Notes: a model not told the origin generated them from the sequence alone. A DNA stretch of 64,000 nucleotides from Pseudomonas syringae KCTC 12500 (GCF_000507185.2 NZ_AYTM02000002.1:2774001-2838000); one strand, 5' to 3'. Counted from the stretch's first letter, positions 43,671 to 53,523 are shown. Program-made: numbers and translations.

Positions 43671-44336
43671 ATGAGCTACCAGCACAAATATGTCGATGGC
43701 ACCAACATTCACTTCCCGCTGGGTAAAGTGGTCTGCATCGGGCGTAACTACGCCGAACACGCCAAGGAACTGGGCAACGCGGTGCCTACCGAGCCGCTGC
43801 TGTTCATGAAACCCGGCAGCGCGGTGGTTGCGCTGGAGGGTGGCTTCACCATCCCGGCAGACCGCGGTTCGGTGCATTACGAAGCCGAGATCGTGGTGTT
43901 GATCGGCAAGCCCCTGAGCAAGAACCCGTCGCGCGAAGAAGTACTCGACGCGATCAGCGGCTTTGCGCCTGGTCTGGACCTGACGCTGCGTGACGTCCAG
44001 TCTCGTCTGCGTGAGAAAGGCCTGCCGTGGGAGCTGGCCAAGTGTTTCGACGGCGCTGCGGTGATCCCGCCGTTCGTGCCCGCCGAGACCTTCCCGGATC
44101 TGGAGGACATCGGTATCCGCCTGACCCTCAATGGCAAGGTGGTTCAGGACGGCAACAGCAACATGATGCTCAACCCGATCGTGCCGATGATCCAGCACAT
44201 GGCAGCCAACTTCTCGCTGCAGGCCGGCGACCTGATCATGACCGGCACGCCTGCCGGTGTCGGGCCGTTTGAAGCCGGCGACCAGATCGCGCTGGAACTG
44301 GTCGGGCAGACGCCGTTCGAGAGCGTCGTCAGGTAA
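43671..44336 (+). CDS. fumarylacetoacetate hydrolase family protein
   Basis: A 221-residue enzyme of the FAH superfamily: VVCIGRNYAEHAKELGN, LLFMKPGSAVV, HYEAEIVVLIG with metal-binding glutamates, GLDLTLRDVQS and LIMTGTPAGVGPFEAGD. Single-domain members hydrolyse acylpyruvates or decarboxylate oxaloacetate. Substrate not clear. TCAGGAGACGTC lies before the ATG. It is downstream of the D-2-hydroxyglutarate dehydrogenase gene and is followed by a terminator. Confidence 0.9.
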   Translation: MSYQHKYVDGTNIHFPLGKVVCIGRNYAEHAKELGNAVPTEPLLFMKPGSAVVALEGGFTIPADRGSVHYEAEIVVLIGKPLSKNPSREEVLDAISGFAPGLDLTLRDVQSRLREKGLPWELAKCFDGAAVIPPFVPAETFPDLEDIGIRLTLNGKVVQDGNSNMMLNPIVPMIQHMAANFSLQAGDLIMTGTPAGVGPFEAGDQIALELVGQTPFESVVR

Positions 44337-44363
44337 GCCGACAGCATTTTCAATGCTGCACCC

Positions 44364-44400
44364 AAAGCCACGCGGGATCACTCCCGGGTGGCTTTTGTTT
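44364..44400 (+). terminator. terminator after the FAH family gene
   Basis: Fourteen-base near-perfect stem AAAGCCACGCGGGA / TCCCGGGTGGCTTT around TCAC, then TTGTTT. Confidence 0.85.
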
Positions 44401-44519
44401 GTGGAGTGACTGATAGTTCAGCCGATTTTGCGTTTTTTTCACACCTGTTCTGGATAATCCGGCCGTCCCTGCAAGGGCCCCCCGTCGTCATGAAGTCTCA
44501 TTTGCTCAGGAACACATGA

Positions 44520-45464
44520 ATGGCCAGTACTGCCGCAAAGCCGCCTCGTACTAAAAAACGCTTCGCTTACCTGCGCAACATGCGCTGGTATTCGTGGTTG
44601 TTAGTGGTTGCCTTGCTGGGCTATGGGCTGGCGTTCATCATGCATTGGGATGACCGCGCGCTGCTCTGGTTTCAGGAGCGGTTCGAGAGCAAGGCAGGTC
44701 GCCACGCCAGCATCTGGCTGCCGGACTACCATGTGGACATCGACGCCAAGGTGCTGCCAGGCATGGAGAAGGACGAGGCGTCGGACTTGTCTTATAACCC
44801 GGTGACTAAAACGCTGTTTGCGGTCATGGGCAAAAATGCGTTTCTGGTGGAGCTGACGCTCACGGGCGATGTACTGCGCAAGATCCCGTTGGTGGGCTGG
44901 AGCAATCCGGAAGGCGTTGCCGTCATGAACGATGGCCTGATTGCGATCACTGACGAGCGCCAGCACAAGCTGACCATCGTTAAAGTGAATGCCGACACCA
45001 CCACCCTGAACATCGCGGATTTTCCCCAGTACGAACTCGGCAAGTCCTCCAACCAGAACAAGGGCTTCGAAGGCATCGCCTGGGACCCACAGCGTCAGCA
45101 GTTGATACTGGGCGAGGAGCGACCTCCCGCGCTGTATACGTGGAAAAGTGATGGCAGTGACGTGCTGACAGGCGACAAGCAGCCGCTACCCAGTCGCTCG
45201 CTGGACATGCGCAATCTGTCCTCGCTGAGCATCGACCCGCGCACGGGCCACATGCTCGCGCTGTCTGCCGATTCGCACATGTTGCTGGAAGTCGACGAGC
45301 AAGGCGAGCAGGTGAGCTTCATGACATTGTTGGGCGGCATGAACGGTTTGAAGGATACAATTCCGCGCGCTGAAGGCGTGGCCCTCGATGAGGCCGGTAC
45401 GCTGTACATGGTCAGCGAACCGAACCTGTTCTATTCGTTTCACAGGGCGCTTCACAAGCACTGA
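44520..45464 (+). CDS. SdiA-regulated domain protein, copy 1
   Basis: A 314-residue protein with one N-terminal membrane helix (WYSWLLVVALLGYGLAFIM) and a periplasmic beta-propeller-like domain: DLSYNPVTKTLFAVMGKN, VGWSNPEGVAVMNDGLIAIT, GFEGIAWDPQRQQLILGEE, LSSLSIDPRTGHMLALSAD and PRAEGVALDEAGTLYMVSEP. This is the SdiA-regulated (YjiK-like) family. Biochemical role unknown. A paralogue follows immediately in the same direction. Confidence 0.85.
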   Translation: MASTAAKPPRTKKRFAYLRNMRWYSWLLVVALLGYGLAFIMHWDDRALLWFQERFESKAGRHASIWLPDYHVDIDAKVLPGMEKDEASDLSYNPVTKTLFAVMGKNAFLVELTLTGDVLRKIPLVGWSNPEGVAVMNDGLIAITDERQHKLTIVKVNADTTTLNIADFPQYELGKSSNQNKGFEGIAWDPQRQQLILGEERPPALYTWKSDGSDVLTGDKQPLPSRSLDMRNLSSLSIDPRTGHMLALSADSHMLLEVDEQGEQVSFMTLLGGMNGLKDTIPRAEGVALDEAGTLYMVSEPNLFYSFHRALHKH

Positions 45465-45590
45465 GCCAGGACGGCCGCTACACAGGTCGCCGATACACAT
45501 TCGGCAAACATATAGCACCATGCCATTAAGCTTGCTTTCAGGATGGCATGGTATCAATCCCGTCCGCTCAATCTGTCCGAGTCACCCTTC

Positions 45591-46496
45591 ATGCGTCGCT
45601 CTACTCGCTCTTTAGTTCTGCTTCTGGCCCTTGTACCTCTGATCGTCGTGTTCGTGATCGCCAATCAGCGATACCGCTATGTTGAAAGCGCCCTGTTCGA
45701 CTGGCAGGTGTTCTGGCAGTCCGACTCGCTTCAGTCCATTGGTCTGGATCAGTACCGCGTCGTCACAGAAGCACAGGTGATCGACGGGCTGAAGGATGAT
45801 GTCTCGGGCCTGAGCTACGACCCGGACCGCAAGAGCCTGTTTACGGTGACCAATCAGAACCCCGAACTGGTCGAGCTGAGCCTGGACGGTCGTGTGCTGC
45901 GGCGCATTCCGCTGGTGGGTTTCGGTGATGCAGAGGCCGTCGAATACATCAGCCCGGGCACTTACGTGATCAGCGATGAGCGTCGGCTCCGGCTGATTCA
46001 GATTCACGTCGATGACAACACCAAAAGTCTGGACGCCGCCCAGGCAGAACAATTGACGCTGGGCATCACCGCCAGCGGCAACAAGGGCTATGAAGGGCTG
46101 GCCTATGATTCGGTGGGTAAGCGCCTGTTTGTCGCCCGGGAGCGTGATCCGGTGCAGATCATCGAGGTGCGCGGCTTTCCCAAGACCAACTCCGAGGCTC
46201 CCGGCAATCTGCAGGTCATCTCCAACAGCAAGCGCGATGGCCGACTGTCGGTTCGTGACCTCTCCAGCCTGCAATTCGATGAGACCAGCGGCCATTTGCT
46301 GGCGTTGTCCGATGAGTCGAAGCGCATTCTCGAACTCGACACCAGTGGTCATCCGATTGGCAGCGGCTCGCTGGCAAAAGGGGCGATGGGGCTGAGCAAG
46401 GACGTGCCGCAGGCTGAAGGGATGGCCATGGATGCTGAAGGGGCGTTGTATCTGGTGAGCGAGCCGAACCTGTTTTACGTGTTCCGCAAGCCTTGA
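45591..46496 (+). CDS. SdiA-regulated domain protein, copy 2
   Basis: A 301-residue paralogue of the preceding protein, same order of blocks (GLSYDPDRKSLFTVTNQN, GYEGLAYDSVGKRLFVARER, LSSLQFDETSGHLLALSDE, PQAEGMAMDAEGALYLVSEP) with a different N-terminal helix (SLVLLLALVPLIVVFVIA). Identity is moderate, so the duplication is old. The start at 45591 is preferred; an in-frame ATG at 45543 would add 16 residues. It ends 10 bases before a terminator shared with rpiA. Confidence 0.85.
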   Translation: MRRSTRSLVLLLALVPLIVVFVIANQRYRYVESALFDWQVFWQSDSLQSIGLDQYRVVTEAQVIDGLKDDVSGLSYDPDRKSLFTVTNQNPELVELSLDGRVLRRIPLVGFGDAEAVEYISPGTYVISDERRLRLIQIHVDDNTKSLDAAQAEQLTLGITASGNKGYEGLAYDSVGKRLFVARERDPVQIIEVRGFPKTNSEAPGNLQVISNSKRDGRLSVRDLSSLQFDETSGHLLALSDESKRILELDTSGHPIGSGSLAKGAMGLSKDVPQAEGMAMDAEGALYLVSEPNLFYVFRKP

Positions 46497-46505
46497 GCCT
46501 GTGAG

Positions 46506-46540
46506 GGTCATGCCCACCTTGCGTGGGCATGACCGGTTTT
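46506..46540. terminator. convergent terminator between the SdiA-regulated gene and rpiA
   Basis: Perfect 12-base stem GGTCATGCCCAC / GTGGGCATGACC with loop CTTGC and then GGTTTT. It lies in the 45 bases between two convergent genes. Confidence 0.85.
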
Positions 46541-46541
46541 A

Positions 46542-47213
46542 TCAGCGCGTCAGGGTTTTCACGCCTTCGGTGGTGCCCAGCAGCAACAGATCGGCCGGAC
46601 GGGCGGCGAACAGGCCGTTGGTGACCACGCCGACGATGGCGTTGATCTGCGCTTCCAGCTCCACCGGGTTGGTAATGCTCATGTTGTGCACATCAATGAT
46701 GATGTTGCCGTTGTCGGTCAGAACACCTTCGCGATAAACCGGGTCGCCGCCCAGTTTCACCAGTTGCCGCGCAACGTGGCTGCGGGCCATCGGAATGACT
46801 TCGACCGGCAGCGGGAACGCGCCCAGCACTGGTACCAGCTTGCTGCCGTCGGCGATGCAGATGAAGGTCTTGGCCACGGCCGCGACGATTTTCTCGCGAG
46901 TCAGTGCCGCGCCGCCGCCCTTGATCAGGTTCAGGTGCTCGTCGCTTTCGTCGGCTCCGTCGACATAGAACTCCAGATCGCTGACCGTGTTCAGCTCATA
47001 GACCGGAATGCCATGCGCCTTCAGGCGCGCCGCAGTGGCTTGCGAGCTGGCAACAGCGCCGTCAAACGCGGCCTTGTGCTTGGCCAGCGCGTCGATGAAG
47101 CAATTGGCCGTGGAGCCGGTGCCGACGCCCACAATGCTTTTGTCATCGAGCTTCGGAAGGATGAAGTCGACAGCTGCCTGAGCGACTGCCTGTTTGAGTT
47201 GATCCTGGGTCAT
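46542..47213 (-). CDS. rpiA: ribose-5-phosphate isomerase A
   Basis: A 223-residue isomerase of the pentose phosphate pathway. [18 protein letters not shown] binds phosphate, [20 protein letters not shown] holds the catalytic residues (DGADE and KGGGG/A) and [15 protein letters not shown] is near the end. The ATG at 47213 gives [14 protein letters not shown], the normal start. It is divergent from ilvA. Confidence 0.95.
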   Translation of the reverse strand: MTQDQLKQAVAQAAVDFILPKLDDKSIVGVGTGSTANCFIDALAKHKAAFDGAVASSQATAARLKAHGIPVYELNTVSDLEFYVDGADESDEHLNLIKGGGAALTREKIVAAVAKTFICIADGSKLVPVLGAFPLPVEVIPMARSHVARQLVKLGGDPVYREGVLTDNGNIIIDVHNMSITNPVELEAQINAIVGVVTNGLFAARPADLLLLGTTEGVKTLTR

Positions 47214-47373
47214 GCGGGCTCCACGGTGCCTGATGTAGGTAGAAGAGGGGGATGCAAAAAGGCCCGCATTATAGCGGCGACTGCGCCGCAAAGCCCTGTC
47301 ATTCGTATGGTCGTCTTTCGGTGCGCAGAGTAGACTTCCCGACCTTGCCCGCTTCGTCAGTGATGCCACCCCG

Positions 47374-48888
47374 ATGCTTGAACAGTACGTCAAGAAAATC
47401 CTCACCTCGCGCGTCTACGACGTTGCCATCGAAACGCCGCTGCAAGGCGCTCGCCAGCTGTCCGAACGGCTGGGCAATCAGGTGCTGCTCAAGCGCGAAG
47501 ATCTGCAGCCGGTGTTCTCGTTCAAGATTCGTGGCGCTTACAACAAGCTCGCGCAATTGCCCGCAGAGCAGACCGCACGGGGCGTGGTGACGGCCTCGGC
47601 GGGCAATCATGCTCAGGGCCTGGCGCTGGCGGCGCGTGAGTTGGGGATCAAAGCGACCATCGTCATGCCGCGCACCACGCCGGAGATCAAGGTCGAGGGT
47701 GTGCGCTCGCGGGGTGCCACCGTGGTGCTGCACGGCGATTCGTTCCCGGAAGCGCTGGCCTACTCGCTGAAGCTGGTCGACGAACAAGGCTTCGTCTACA
47801 TCCATCCATATGACGACCCTGACACCATCGCCGGGCAAGGCACCGTGGCGATGGAGATCCTTCGTCAGCAGCCGGGCCAGCTGGATGCGATCTTTGTTCC
47901 GGTCGGGGGTGGCGGTCTGATTGCCGGTATCGCGGCCTACGTGAAGTACCTGCGCCCGGAGATCAAGATCATTGGCGTCGAGCCGGACGACTCCAACTGC
48001 CTGCAGGCGGCGATGGCCGCCGGGGAACGCGTGGTGCTGAGCCAGGTCGGGCTGTTTGCCGATGGCGTGGCGGTCGCGCAGATCGGCCACCACACCTTTG
48101 AAGTGTGCCGGCATTATGTCGATGAAGTGATTACCGTCAGCACCGACGAAATCTGCGCGGCGATCAAGGACATCTACGACGACACCCGCTCGATCACCGA
48201 GCCCTCCGGCGCGCTGGGCGTGGCCGGGATCAAGAAATATGTCGAGCAACGCGGCGTCAGCGGCCAGACGCTGGTGGCGATTGATTCGGGGGCCAACGTC
48301 AACTTCGACCGCTTGCGTCACGTGGCCGAGCGCGCCGAACTGGGTGAGGGTCGCGAGGCGATCATTGCCGTGACCATCCCCGAGCAACCGGGCAGCTTCA
48401 AGGCATTCTGCGAGGCTATCGGCAAGCGGCAGATCACCGAATTCAACTACCGCTACCACACCGACCGCGAGGCGCACATCTTCGTCGGCGTGCAGACTCA
48501 TCCGGAGAATGACCCACGCAGTGCCCTGATCGCCAGCCTGACCGGGCAAGGCTTCCCGGTGCTGGACCTGACCGACAACGAACTGGCCAAACTGCACATT
48601 CGCCACATGGTTGGCGGGCATGCCGAGCGGGTCAATGATGAAGTGGTGCTGCGCTTCGAGTTCCCGGAACGACCGGGCGCGCTGTTCAACTTCCTAAACC
48701 GCCTGGGCGGTCGCTGGACCATCTCGATGTTCCACTACCGCAACCACGGCGCAGCCGATGGCCGGGTGGTTGCCGGGCTGGTCGTGCCGGAGGATGAGCG
48801 GCATCTGGTCGGCGCTGCGCTGGATGAGATTGGTTACCGGTATTGGGACGAAAGCGAGAACCCGGCGTACAGGCTGTTTCTGGGCTGA
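47374..48888 (+). CDS. ilvA: threonine ammonia-lyase, biosynthetic
   Basis: A 504-residue PLP enzyme making 2-oxobutanoate for isoleucine. The PLP lysine is in [11 protein letters not shown], the phosphate-binding loop [15 protein letters not shown], and two C-terminal ACT-like regulatory domains span about 330-504 ([20 protein letters not shown] and [20 protein letters not shown]), which sense isoleucine and valine. Its presence makes it the biosynthetic, not catabolic, form. Confidence 0.96.
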   Translation: MLEQYVKKILTSRVYDVAIETPLQGARQLSERLGNQVLLKREDLQPVFSFKIRGAYNKLAQLPAEQTARGVVTASAGNHAQGLALAARELGIKATIVMPRTTPEIKVEGVRSRGATVVLHGDSFPEALAYSLKLVDEQGFVYIHPYDDPDTIAGQGTVAMEILRQQPGQLDAIFVPVGGGGLIAGIAAYVKYLRPEIKIIGVEPDDSNCLQAAMAAGERVVLSQVGLFADGVAVAQIGHHTFEVCRHYVDEVITVSTDEICAAIKDIYDDTRSITEPSGALGVAGIKKYVEQRGVSGQTLVAIDSGANVNFDRLRHVAERAELGEGREAIIAVTIPEQPGSFKAFCEAIGKRQITEFNYRYHTDREAHIFVGVQTHPENDPRSALIASLTGQGFPVLDLTDNELAKLHIRHMVGGHAERVNDEVVLRFEFPERPGALFNFLNRLGGRWTISMFHYRNHGAADGRVVAGLVVPEDERHLVGAALDEIGYRYWDESENPAYRLFLG

Positions 48889-48897
48889 GGCCGTGGA

Positions 48898-48985
48898 TAT
48901 TTCTCGTTCCTCACGCTCCGCGTCACAAGAGGACGCAGAGCGTCCAGACCGGCGTACCCACCGGAGCATGGGCACGATAGCGCTT
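48898..48985. repeat. REP-like element
   Basis: CTCGTTCCTCACGCTCCGCG, GGACGCAGAGCGTCC (a palindrome) and CGGAGCATGGGCACGATAGCG are words shared with 17257-17345 and 59583-59680. Confidence 0.75.
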
Positions 48986-49051
48986 AGGGCGCGAACCTGG
49001 TGTTCACACTGCTAAACTCACCCAAGCCCGATTCCAGAGGAACACCGCGTC

Positions 49052-49480
49052 ATGGAACCCATCACCACCCTCAATACCTTGCACATCGTCGCCACCGCGT
49101 TGTTGTTGATCAGCGCGCTGGTGTTGGCCAGCGGGGTGGTCAAGGTGCGTCTTGAAGGCGACACGACCGTGCAGAATCGCCTGCTCAAGCGGCCGTTGCT
49201 GTTTTTCTGGGTGTTGATGGCCGTGTGTCTGGCGACGCTGCCGTTCAGTGGCTGGTGGCTGGTGCATTTGAAAGGCCTGTCACTGGGACAGACCTGGGTG
49301 CTGGGCAGCAGCGTGCTTTACACCCTGGGGCTGTGCAGTTGGGTCTGGCTGGTGGCCAGGCTCAATCGGTTGCGTCTTGGTGCCAAAGGTGGCAAGCGCG
49401 GCTTTACCCTGGCGCTGACGGTGATCAGCGTCGTGTGTTTCGTGGCTATGGCCGGTCTGACGGGCTTCAAACCGGCCTGA
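49052..49480 (+). CDS. DUF2269 family membrane protein
   Basis: A 142-residue protein with four hydrophobic helices, starting LNTLHIVATALLLISALVLA. His in the first helix and the LLFFWVLMAVCLATLPFSGW segment fit DUF2269, predicted integral membrane proteins sometimes placed near respiratory genes. Function not known. The start follows GAGGAACACCGCGTC. Confidence 0.8.
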   Translation: MEPITTLNTLHIVATALLLISALVLASGVVKVRLEGDTTVQNRLLKRPLLFFWVLMAVCLATLPFSGWWLVHLKGLSLGQTWVLGSSVLYTLGLCSWVWLVARLNRLRLGAKGGKRGFTLALTVISVVCFVAMAGLTGFKPA

Positions 49481-49493
49481 GTATTGCCAGCAA

Positions 49494-50150
49494 TCAGTGA
49501 CGCAGGGTGATCACCGGCCAGCCGCGGCGCTCGGCTTCGGCACGTAATTTATCGTCCGGGTCTACTGCAACCGGATTGGCCACCTGCTCCAGAAGAGGCA
49601 GGTCGTTCATCGAGTCACTGTAGAAATAGCTGTCTTCGAGGCCGAACGCGTTGTCTTCCAGCCACTGATTGAGGCGTGTCACCTTGCCTTCACGGAAGCA
49701 GGGCACACCTGTGGTGCGGCCGGTATAGCGGCCGTCAGCCATCTCGCATTCGGTCGCCAGCAGGGTATCGATCCCCAGTTGCGCCACGATAGGTGCCGTC
49801 ACAAAGCGGTTGGTGGCGGTGATCACCACCAGCTTGTCGCCGGCCTCGCGGTGTTTGGCGATCAATTCCAGCGCCTTGGGCAGCATCATCGGTTCGATGC
49901 AGTCACGCATGAACTCGCGATGCCACTGCTCGAGCTGCGCCATGTCAGTGTTACCCAGAATCTCCAGAGTAAAATTCAGGTAGTCGGTCATGTTCAGCGT
50001 GCCGGCCAGGTAATCCTGATAGAACTCGTCGTTGCGGGTTTTGTAGGTCGCGGCATCAAGGATCCCGCGCCGGCACAGGTAATCGCCCCAGGCGTGATCG
50101 CTGTCGCCGCCCAGAAGGGTGTTGTCGAGGTCGAATAAAGCCAGGCGCAT
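49494..50150 (-). CDS. HAD-superfamily phosphatase, IB type; histidinol-phosphatase candidate
   Basis: A 218-residue HAD hydrolase. Motif I is [20 protein letters not shown] (DxDNT), motif [11 protein letters not shown], and motif [19 protein letters not shown]. The gene next to rppH-ptsP in P. aeruginosa (PA0335) has been assigned histidinol-phosphate phosphatase activity, filling the gap left by the monofunctional HisB of pseudomonads; the same position and fold here suggest the same role. It may otherwise be a phosphoserine phosphatase-like enzyme. The ATG at 50150 starts directly at the motif. Confidence 0.85.
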   Translation of the reverse strand: MRLALFDLDNTLLGGDSDHAWGDYLCRRGILDAATYKTRNDEFYQDYLAGTLNMTDYLNFTLEILGNTDMAQLEQWHREFMRDCIEPMMLPKALELIAKHREAGDKLVVITATNRFVTAPIVAQLGIDTLLATECEMADGRYTGRTTGVPCFREGKVTRLNQWLEDNAFGLEDSYFYSDSMNDLPLLEQVANPVAVDPDDKLRAEAERRGWPVITLRH

Positions 50151-50292
50151 AGGGTTACTCGCTGAAATAGTTGAAAAAAGAGCCCCAGAATACGAGGTTT
50201 TCACAAGTCTTCACATAAGGTGATAAGCCTCGTTGCTGGTTTGATCGCCTTTGTGGAACAATGCGGCGACATGCGTTTGCGAGGTTGTTGCC

Positions 50293-50772
50293 GTGATCGA
50301 CCCCGATGGTTTCCGTCCTAATGTCGGGATTATTCTGACAAACGATGCTGGTCAGGTCCTATGGGCTCGGCGTATTAACCAGGATGCCTGGCAGTTTCCT
50401 CAAGGGGGTATCAACCCGCAGGAGACGCCGGAAGACGCGCTTTATCGCGAATTGAATGAAGAAGTCGGTCTGGAACGACATGATGTGCAAATACTTGCCT
50501 GCACTCGGGGCTGGTTGCGCTATCGTCTGCCGCAAAGACTGGTCCGTAGTCACAGCCAGCCGCTGTGTATCGGTCAGAAGCAAAAATGGTTTCTCCTGCG
50601 CCTGATCTCCAACGAGCAGCGGGTGCGGATGGATTTGACCGGTAAACCGGAGTTCGATGGCTGGCGCTGGGTCAGCTATTGGTATCCGTTAGGCCAGGTG
50701 GTGACATTCAAGCGCGAGGTGTATCGACGCGCACTCAAAGAGCTTGCCCCGCGCCTCTTATCGCGCGACTGA
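50293..50772 (+). CDS. rppH: RNA pyrophosphohydrolase
   Basis: A 159-residue Nudix hydrolase that removes pyrophosphate from the 5' end of transcripts and so starts mRNA decay. The Nudix box [20 protein letters not shown] is complete, with VGLE after it, and the start [17 protein letters not shown] is the family one. It begins with GTG at 50293, preceded by GAGGTTGTTGCC. It is followed 21 bases later by ptsP, the same order as in enterics. Confidence 0.95.
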   Translation: MIDPDGFRPNVGIILTNDAGQVLWARRINQDAWQFPQGGINPQETPEDALYRELNEEVGLERHDVQILACTRGWLRYRLPQRLVRSHSQPLCIGQKQKWFLLRLISNEQRVRMDLTGKPEFDGWRWVSYWYPLGQVVTFKREVYRRALKELAPRLLSRD

Positions 50773-50793
50773 CACGGAGTTCGACCCCGAGCC

Positions 50794-53073
50794 ATGCTCA
50801 ATACGCTGCGCAAGATCGTCCAGGAAGTTAACTCCGCCAAGGATCTCAAGGCGGCGTTGGGCATTATTGTGTTGCGCGTCAAGGAGGCCATGGGCAGCCA
50901 GGTCTGCTCGGTCTACCTGCTCGATGCCGAGGTCAACCGCTTTGTCCTGATGGCCTCCGAAGGCCTCAACAAACGCTCCATCGGCAAAGTCAGCATGGCG
51001 CCGAATGAAGGCCTGGTCGGTCTGGTCGGTACGCGCGAAGAACCACTGAATCTCGAAAACGCCGCAGATCACCCTCGTTATCGCTATTTCGCCGAAACCG
51101 GTGAAGAACGCTACGCCTCGTTCCTGGGCGCGCCGATCATCCACCACCGGCGCGTGGTCGGCGTATTGGTCATCCAGCAAAAGGAGCGCCGTCAGTTCGA
51201 CGAGGGCGAAGAAGCCTTCCTGGTCACCATGAGCGCGCAACTGGCGGGCGTTATCGCGCATGCCGAAGCGACCGGCTCGATCCGCGGTCTGGGTCGTCAG
51301 GGCAAGGGCATTCAGGAAGCCAAGTTCGTCGGTGTCGCCGGTTCGCCGGGTGCTGCGGTCGGTGTCGCCGTGGTCATGCTGCCGCCTGCCGATCTGGAAG
51401 TGGTCCCCGACAAGACCGTCACTGACATCGCCGCCGAACTGGCGTTGTTCCAGAACGCGCTGGAAGGCGTACGCGGTGACATGCGCACCCTGTCAGCCAA
51501 GCTGGCCACCCAGTTGCGTCCCGAAGAGCGGGCGCTGTTCGATGTCTACCTGATGATGCTCGACGACGCCTCGCTGGGCAGCGAAGTGACCGACGTCATC
51601 AAGACCGGCCAATGGGCACAGGGCGCCTTGCGCTCGGTGGTCAGTGAGCACGTCAAACGTTTCGAACTGATGGACGATGCCTACCTGCGCGAGCGGGCGT
51701 CGGACGTCAAGGACCTGGGCCGCCGTCTGCTGGCCTATCTCCAGGAAGCGCGGCAACAGGCGCTGGTCTATCCCGACAACACGATTCTGGTGAGTGAAGA
51801 GCTGACCCCGGCCATGCTCGGCGAGGTGCCGGAAGGCAAACTGGTCGGCCTTGTATCGGTTCAGGGTTCCGGCAACTCCCACGTTGCAATTCTGGCGCGG
51901 GCCATGGGCATTCCCACGGTCATGGGCCTGGTGGACTTCCCATACTCCAAGGTCGATGGCATCAATCTGGTGGTCGACGGCTATCATGGCGAAGTCTTTA
52001 CCAACCCTAGCGAAATCATGCGCAAGCAGTTCGGCAAGGTGGTGGAGGAGGAGCGTCAGCTCTCTCAGGGCCTGGATGCCCTGCGCGAATTGCCTTGCGT
52101 CACCCTCGACGGGCATCGCATGCCGCTGTGGGTCAACACCGGCCTGCTGGCCGACGTGGCGCGGGCGCAACAGCGTGGCGCCGAAGGGGTGGGCCTGTAC
52201 CGCACCGAAGTGCCGTTCATGATCAACCAGCGCTTCCCGAGTGAAAAGGAACAGCTGGCGATCTACCGTGAGCAACTGGCCGCCTTCCACCCACTGCCGG
52301 TGACCATGCGCAGCCTGGACATCGGTGGCGACAAGTCGCTGTCCTACTTCCCGATCAAGGAAGACAACCCTTTCCTCGGCTGGCGCGGTATTCGCGTCAC
52401 CCTCGACCACCCGGAAATCTTCCTGGTCCAGACCCGCGCGATGCTCAAGGCCAGCGAGGGCCTGAACAACCTGCGCATTCTGTTGCCGATGATCTCCAGC
52501 ACCCACGAAGTGGAAGAAGCGCTGCACCTGATCCACCGCGCCTGGGGCGAGGTGCGCGACGAAGGCACTGACGTACCGATGCCGCCGGTGGGCGTCATGA
52601 TCGAAGTGCCGGCGGCGGTCTACCAGACCCGCGACCTGGCGCGTCAGGTGGACTTCCTCTCGGTCGGCTCCAACGACCTGACCCAGTACCTGCTCGCGGT
52701 CGACCGCAACAACCCGCGTGTGGCCGATCTCTATGATTACCTGCACCCGGCAGTGCTTCAGGCGCTGCAAAGCGTTGTGCGTGACGCGCATGCCGAGGGC
52801 AAGCCGGTAAGCATCTGCGGCGAAATGGCGGGTGACCCGGCAGCAGCGGTGCTGTTGATGGCGATGGGCTTCGACAGCCTGTCGATGAACGCCACCAACC
52901 TGCCGAAAGTGAAGTGGATGCTGCGTCAGATCAACCTCAGCAAGGCCAAGGAACTGCTTGCGCAACTGATGACCAACGACAACCCGCAAGTCATCAGCAG
53001 CTCCCTGCAACTGGCACTGAAAAACCTCGGCCTGTCGCGGATGATCAACCCGAGCTCGGTCAAAGGGCACTAA
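50794..53073 (+). CDS. ptsP: phosphoenolpyruvate-protein phosphotransferase PtsP (nitrogen PTS enzyme I)
   Basis: A 759-residue enzyme I of the nitrogen-related PTS. Residues about 1-160 are a GAF domain (MGSQVCSVYLLDAEVNRFVL, VGLVGTREEPLNLENAADHP). The phosphorylated His is in GSGNSHVAILARAMGIPTV and the PEP-binding domain shows GVGLYRTEVPFM, MRSLDIGGDKSLSYFP, VGVMIEVPAAVYQ, FLSVGSNDLTQYLLAVDRN and CGEMAGDP. It feeds phosphate to NPr and EIIA(Ntr), a global regulator in pseudomonads. It shares the transcript with rppH. Confidence 0.96.
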   Translation: MLNTLRKIVQEVNSAKDLKAALGIIVLRVKEAMGSQVCSVYLLDAEVNRFVLMASEGLNKRSIGKVSMAPNEGLVGLVGTREEPLNLENAADHPRYRYFAETGEERYASFLGAPIIHHRRVVGVLVIQQKERRQFDEGEEAFLVTMSAQLAGVIAHAEATGSIRGLGRQGKGIQEAKFVGVAGSPGAAVGVAVVMLPPADLEVVPDKTVTDIAAELALFQNALEGVRGDMRTLSAKLATQLRPEERALFDVYLMMLDDASLGSEVTDVIKTGQWAQGALRSVVSEHVKRFELMDDAYLRERASDVKDLGRRLLAYLQEARQQALVYPDNTILVSEELTPAMLGEVPEGKLVGLVSVQGSGNSHVAILARAMGIPTVMGLVDFPYSKVDGINLVVDGYHGEVFTNPSEIMRKQFGKVVEEERQLSQGLDALRELPCVTLDGHRMPLWVNTGLLADVARAQQRGAEGVGLYRTEVPFMINQRFPSEKEQLAIYREQLAAFHPLPVTMRSLDIGGDKSLSYFPIKEDNPFLGWRGIRVTLDHPEIFLVQTRAMLKASEGLNNLRILLPMISSTHEVEEALHLIHRAWGEVRDEGTDVPMPPVGVMIEVPAAVYQTRDLARQVDFLSVGSNDLTQYLLAVDRNNPRVADLYDYLHPAVLQALQSVVRDAHAEGKPVSICGEMAGDPAAAVLLMAMGFDSLSMNATNLPKVKWMLRQINLSKAKELLAQLMTNDNPQVISSSLQLALKNLGLSRMINPSSVKGH

Positions 53074-53115
53074 GCGCTACTAATGCTTTCGTGAGCAAGC
53101 TCACTCCCACGGTGG

Positions 53116-53256
53116 TACACATTGCCCCTGTAGGAGCGAACTTGTTCGCGAAGAGGCCGGCATGATCGCCGAAAACGTACCGTCTGAAACACCGTCTTCG
53201 CGAACAAGCCAGGCGTCGCCCGTTGCGCTCCTACGTCCTCTCATTCCCACAGGGAG
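53116..53256. repeat. 141-bp REP tandem array, unit 1
   Basis: Each unit begins TACACATTGCCC, has an AGGAGCGAACTTGTTCGCGA palindrome, then GGCCGGCATGATCGCCGAAA, then the opposing half TCTTCGCGAACAAGCC and GCTCCTACG. Unit 1 is in full; the period to unit 2 is exactly 141 bases. Confidence 0.88.
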
Positions 53257-53397
53257 TACACATTGCCCCTGTAGGAGCGAACTTGTTCGCGAAGAGGCCG
53301 GCATGATCGCCGAAAACGTATCGTCTGAAACACCGTCTTCGCGAACAAGCCAGGCGTCGCCCGGTGCGCTCCTACGCCCTCTCATTCCCACAGGGAG
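53257..53397. repeat. 141-bp REP tandem array, unit 2
   Basis: Nearly identical to unit 1, differing by a few bases (for example GTACCGTC in unit 1 against GTATCGTC here, and CCCGTTGCG against CCCGGTGCG). Units 2 and 3 are closer to each other than either is to unit 1, so the array grew stepwise. Confidence 0.88.
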
Positions 53398-53523
53398 TAC
53401 ACATTACCCTCGTAGGAGCGAACTTGTTCGCGAAGAGGCCGGCATGATCGCCGAAAACGTATCGTCTGAAACACCGTCTTCGCGAACAAGCCAGGCGTCG
53501 CCCGGTGCGCTCCTACGTCCTGC
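53398..53523. repeat. 141-bp REP tandem array, unit 3 (truncated)
   Basis: Same sequence as unit 2 to CGCTCCTACGTCCTG, then the array breaks off into unique sequence before lgt. No coding capacity; a weak open frame spanning the units exists only because the period is a multiple of three. Confidence 0.85.

Noticed and set aside
51493..53070. 525-codon open frame antisense to ptsP
   Set aside because: Composition-driven shadow of ptsP; rich in His, Gln, Arg and Val and without domain features.
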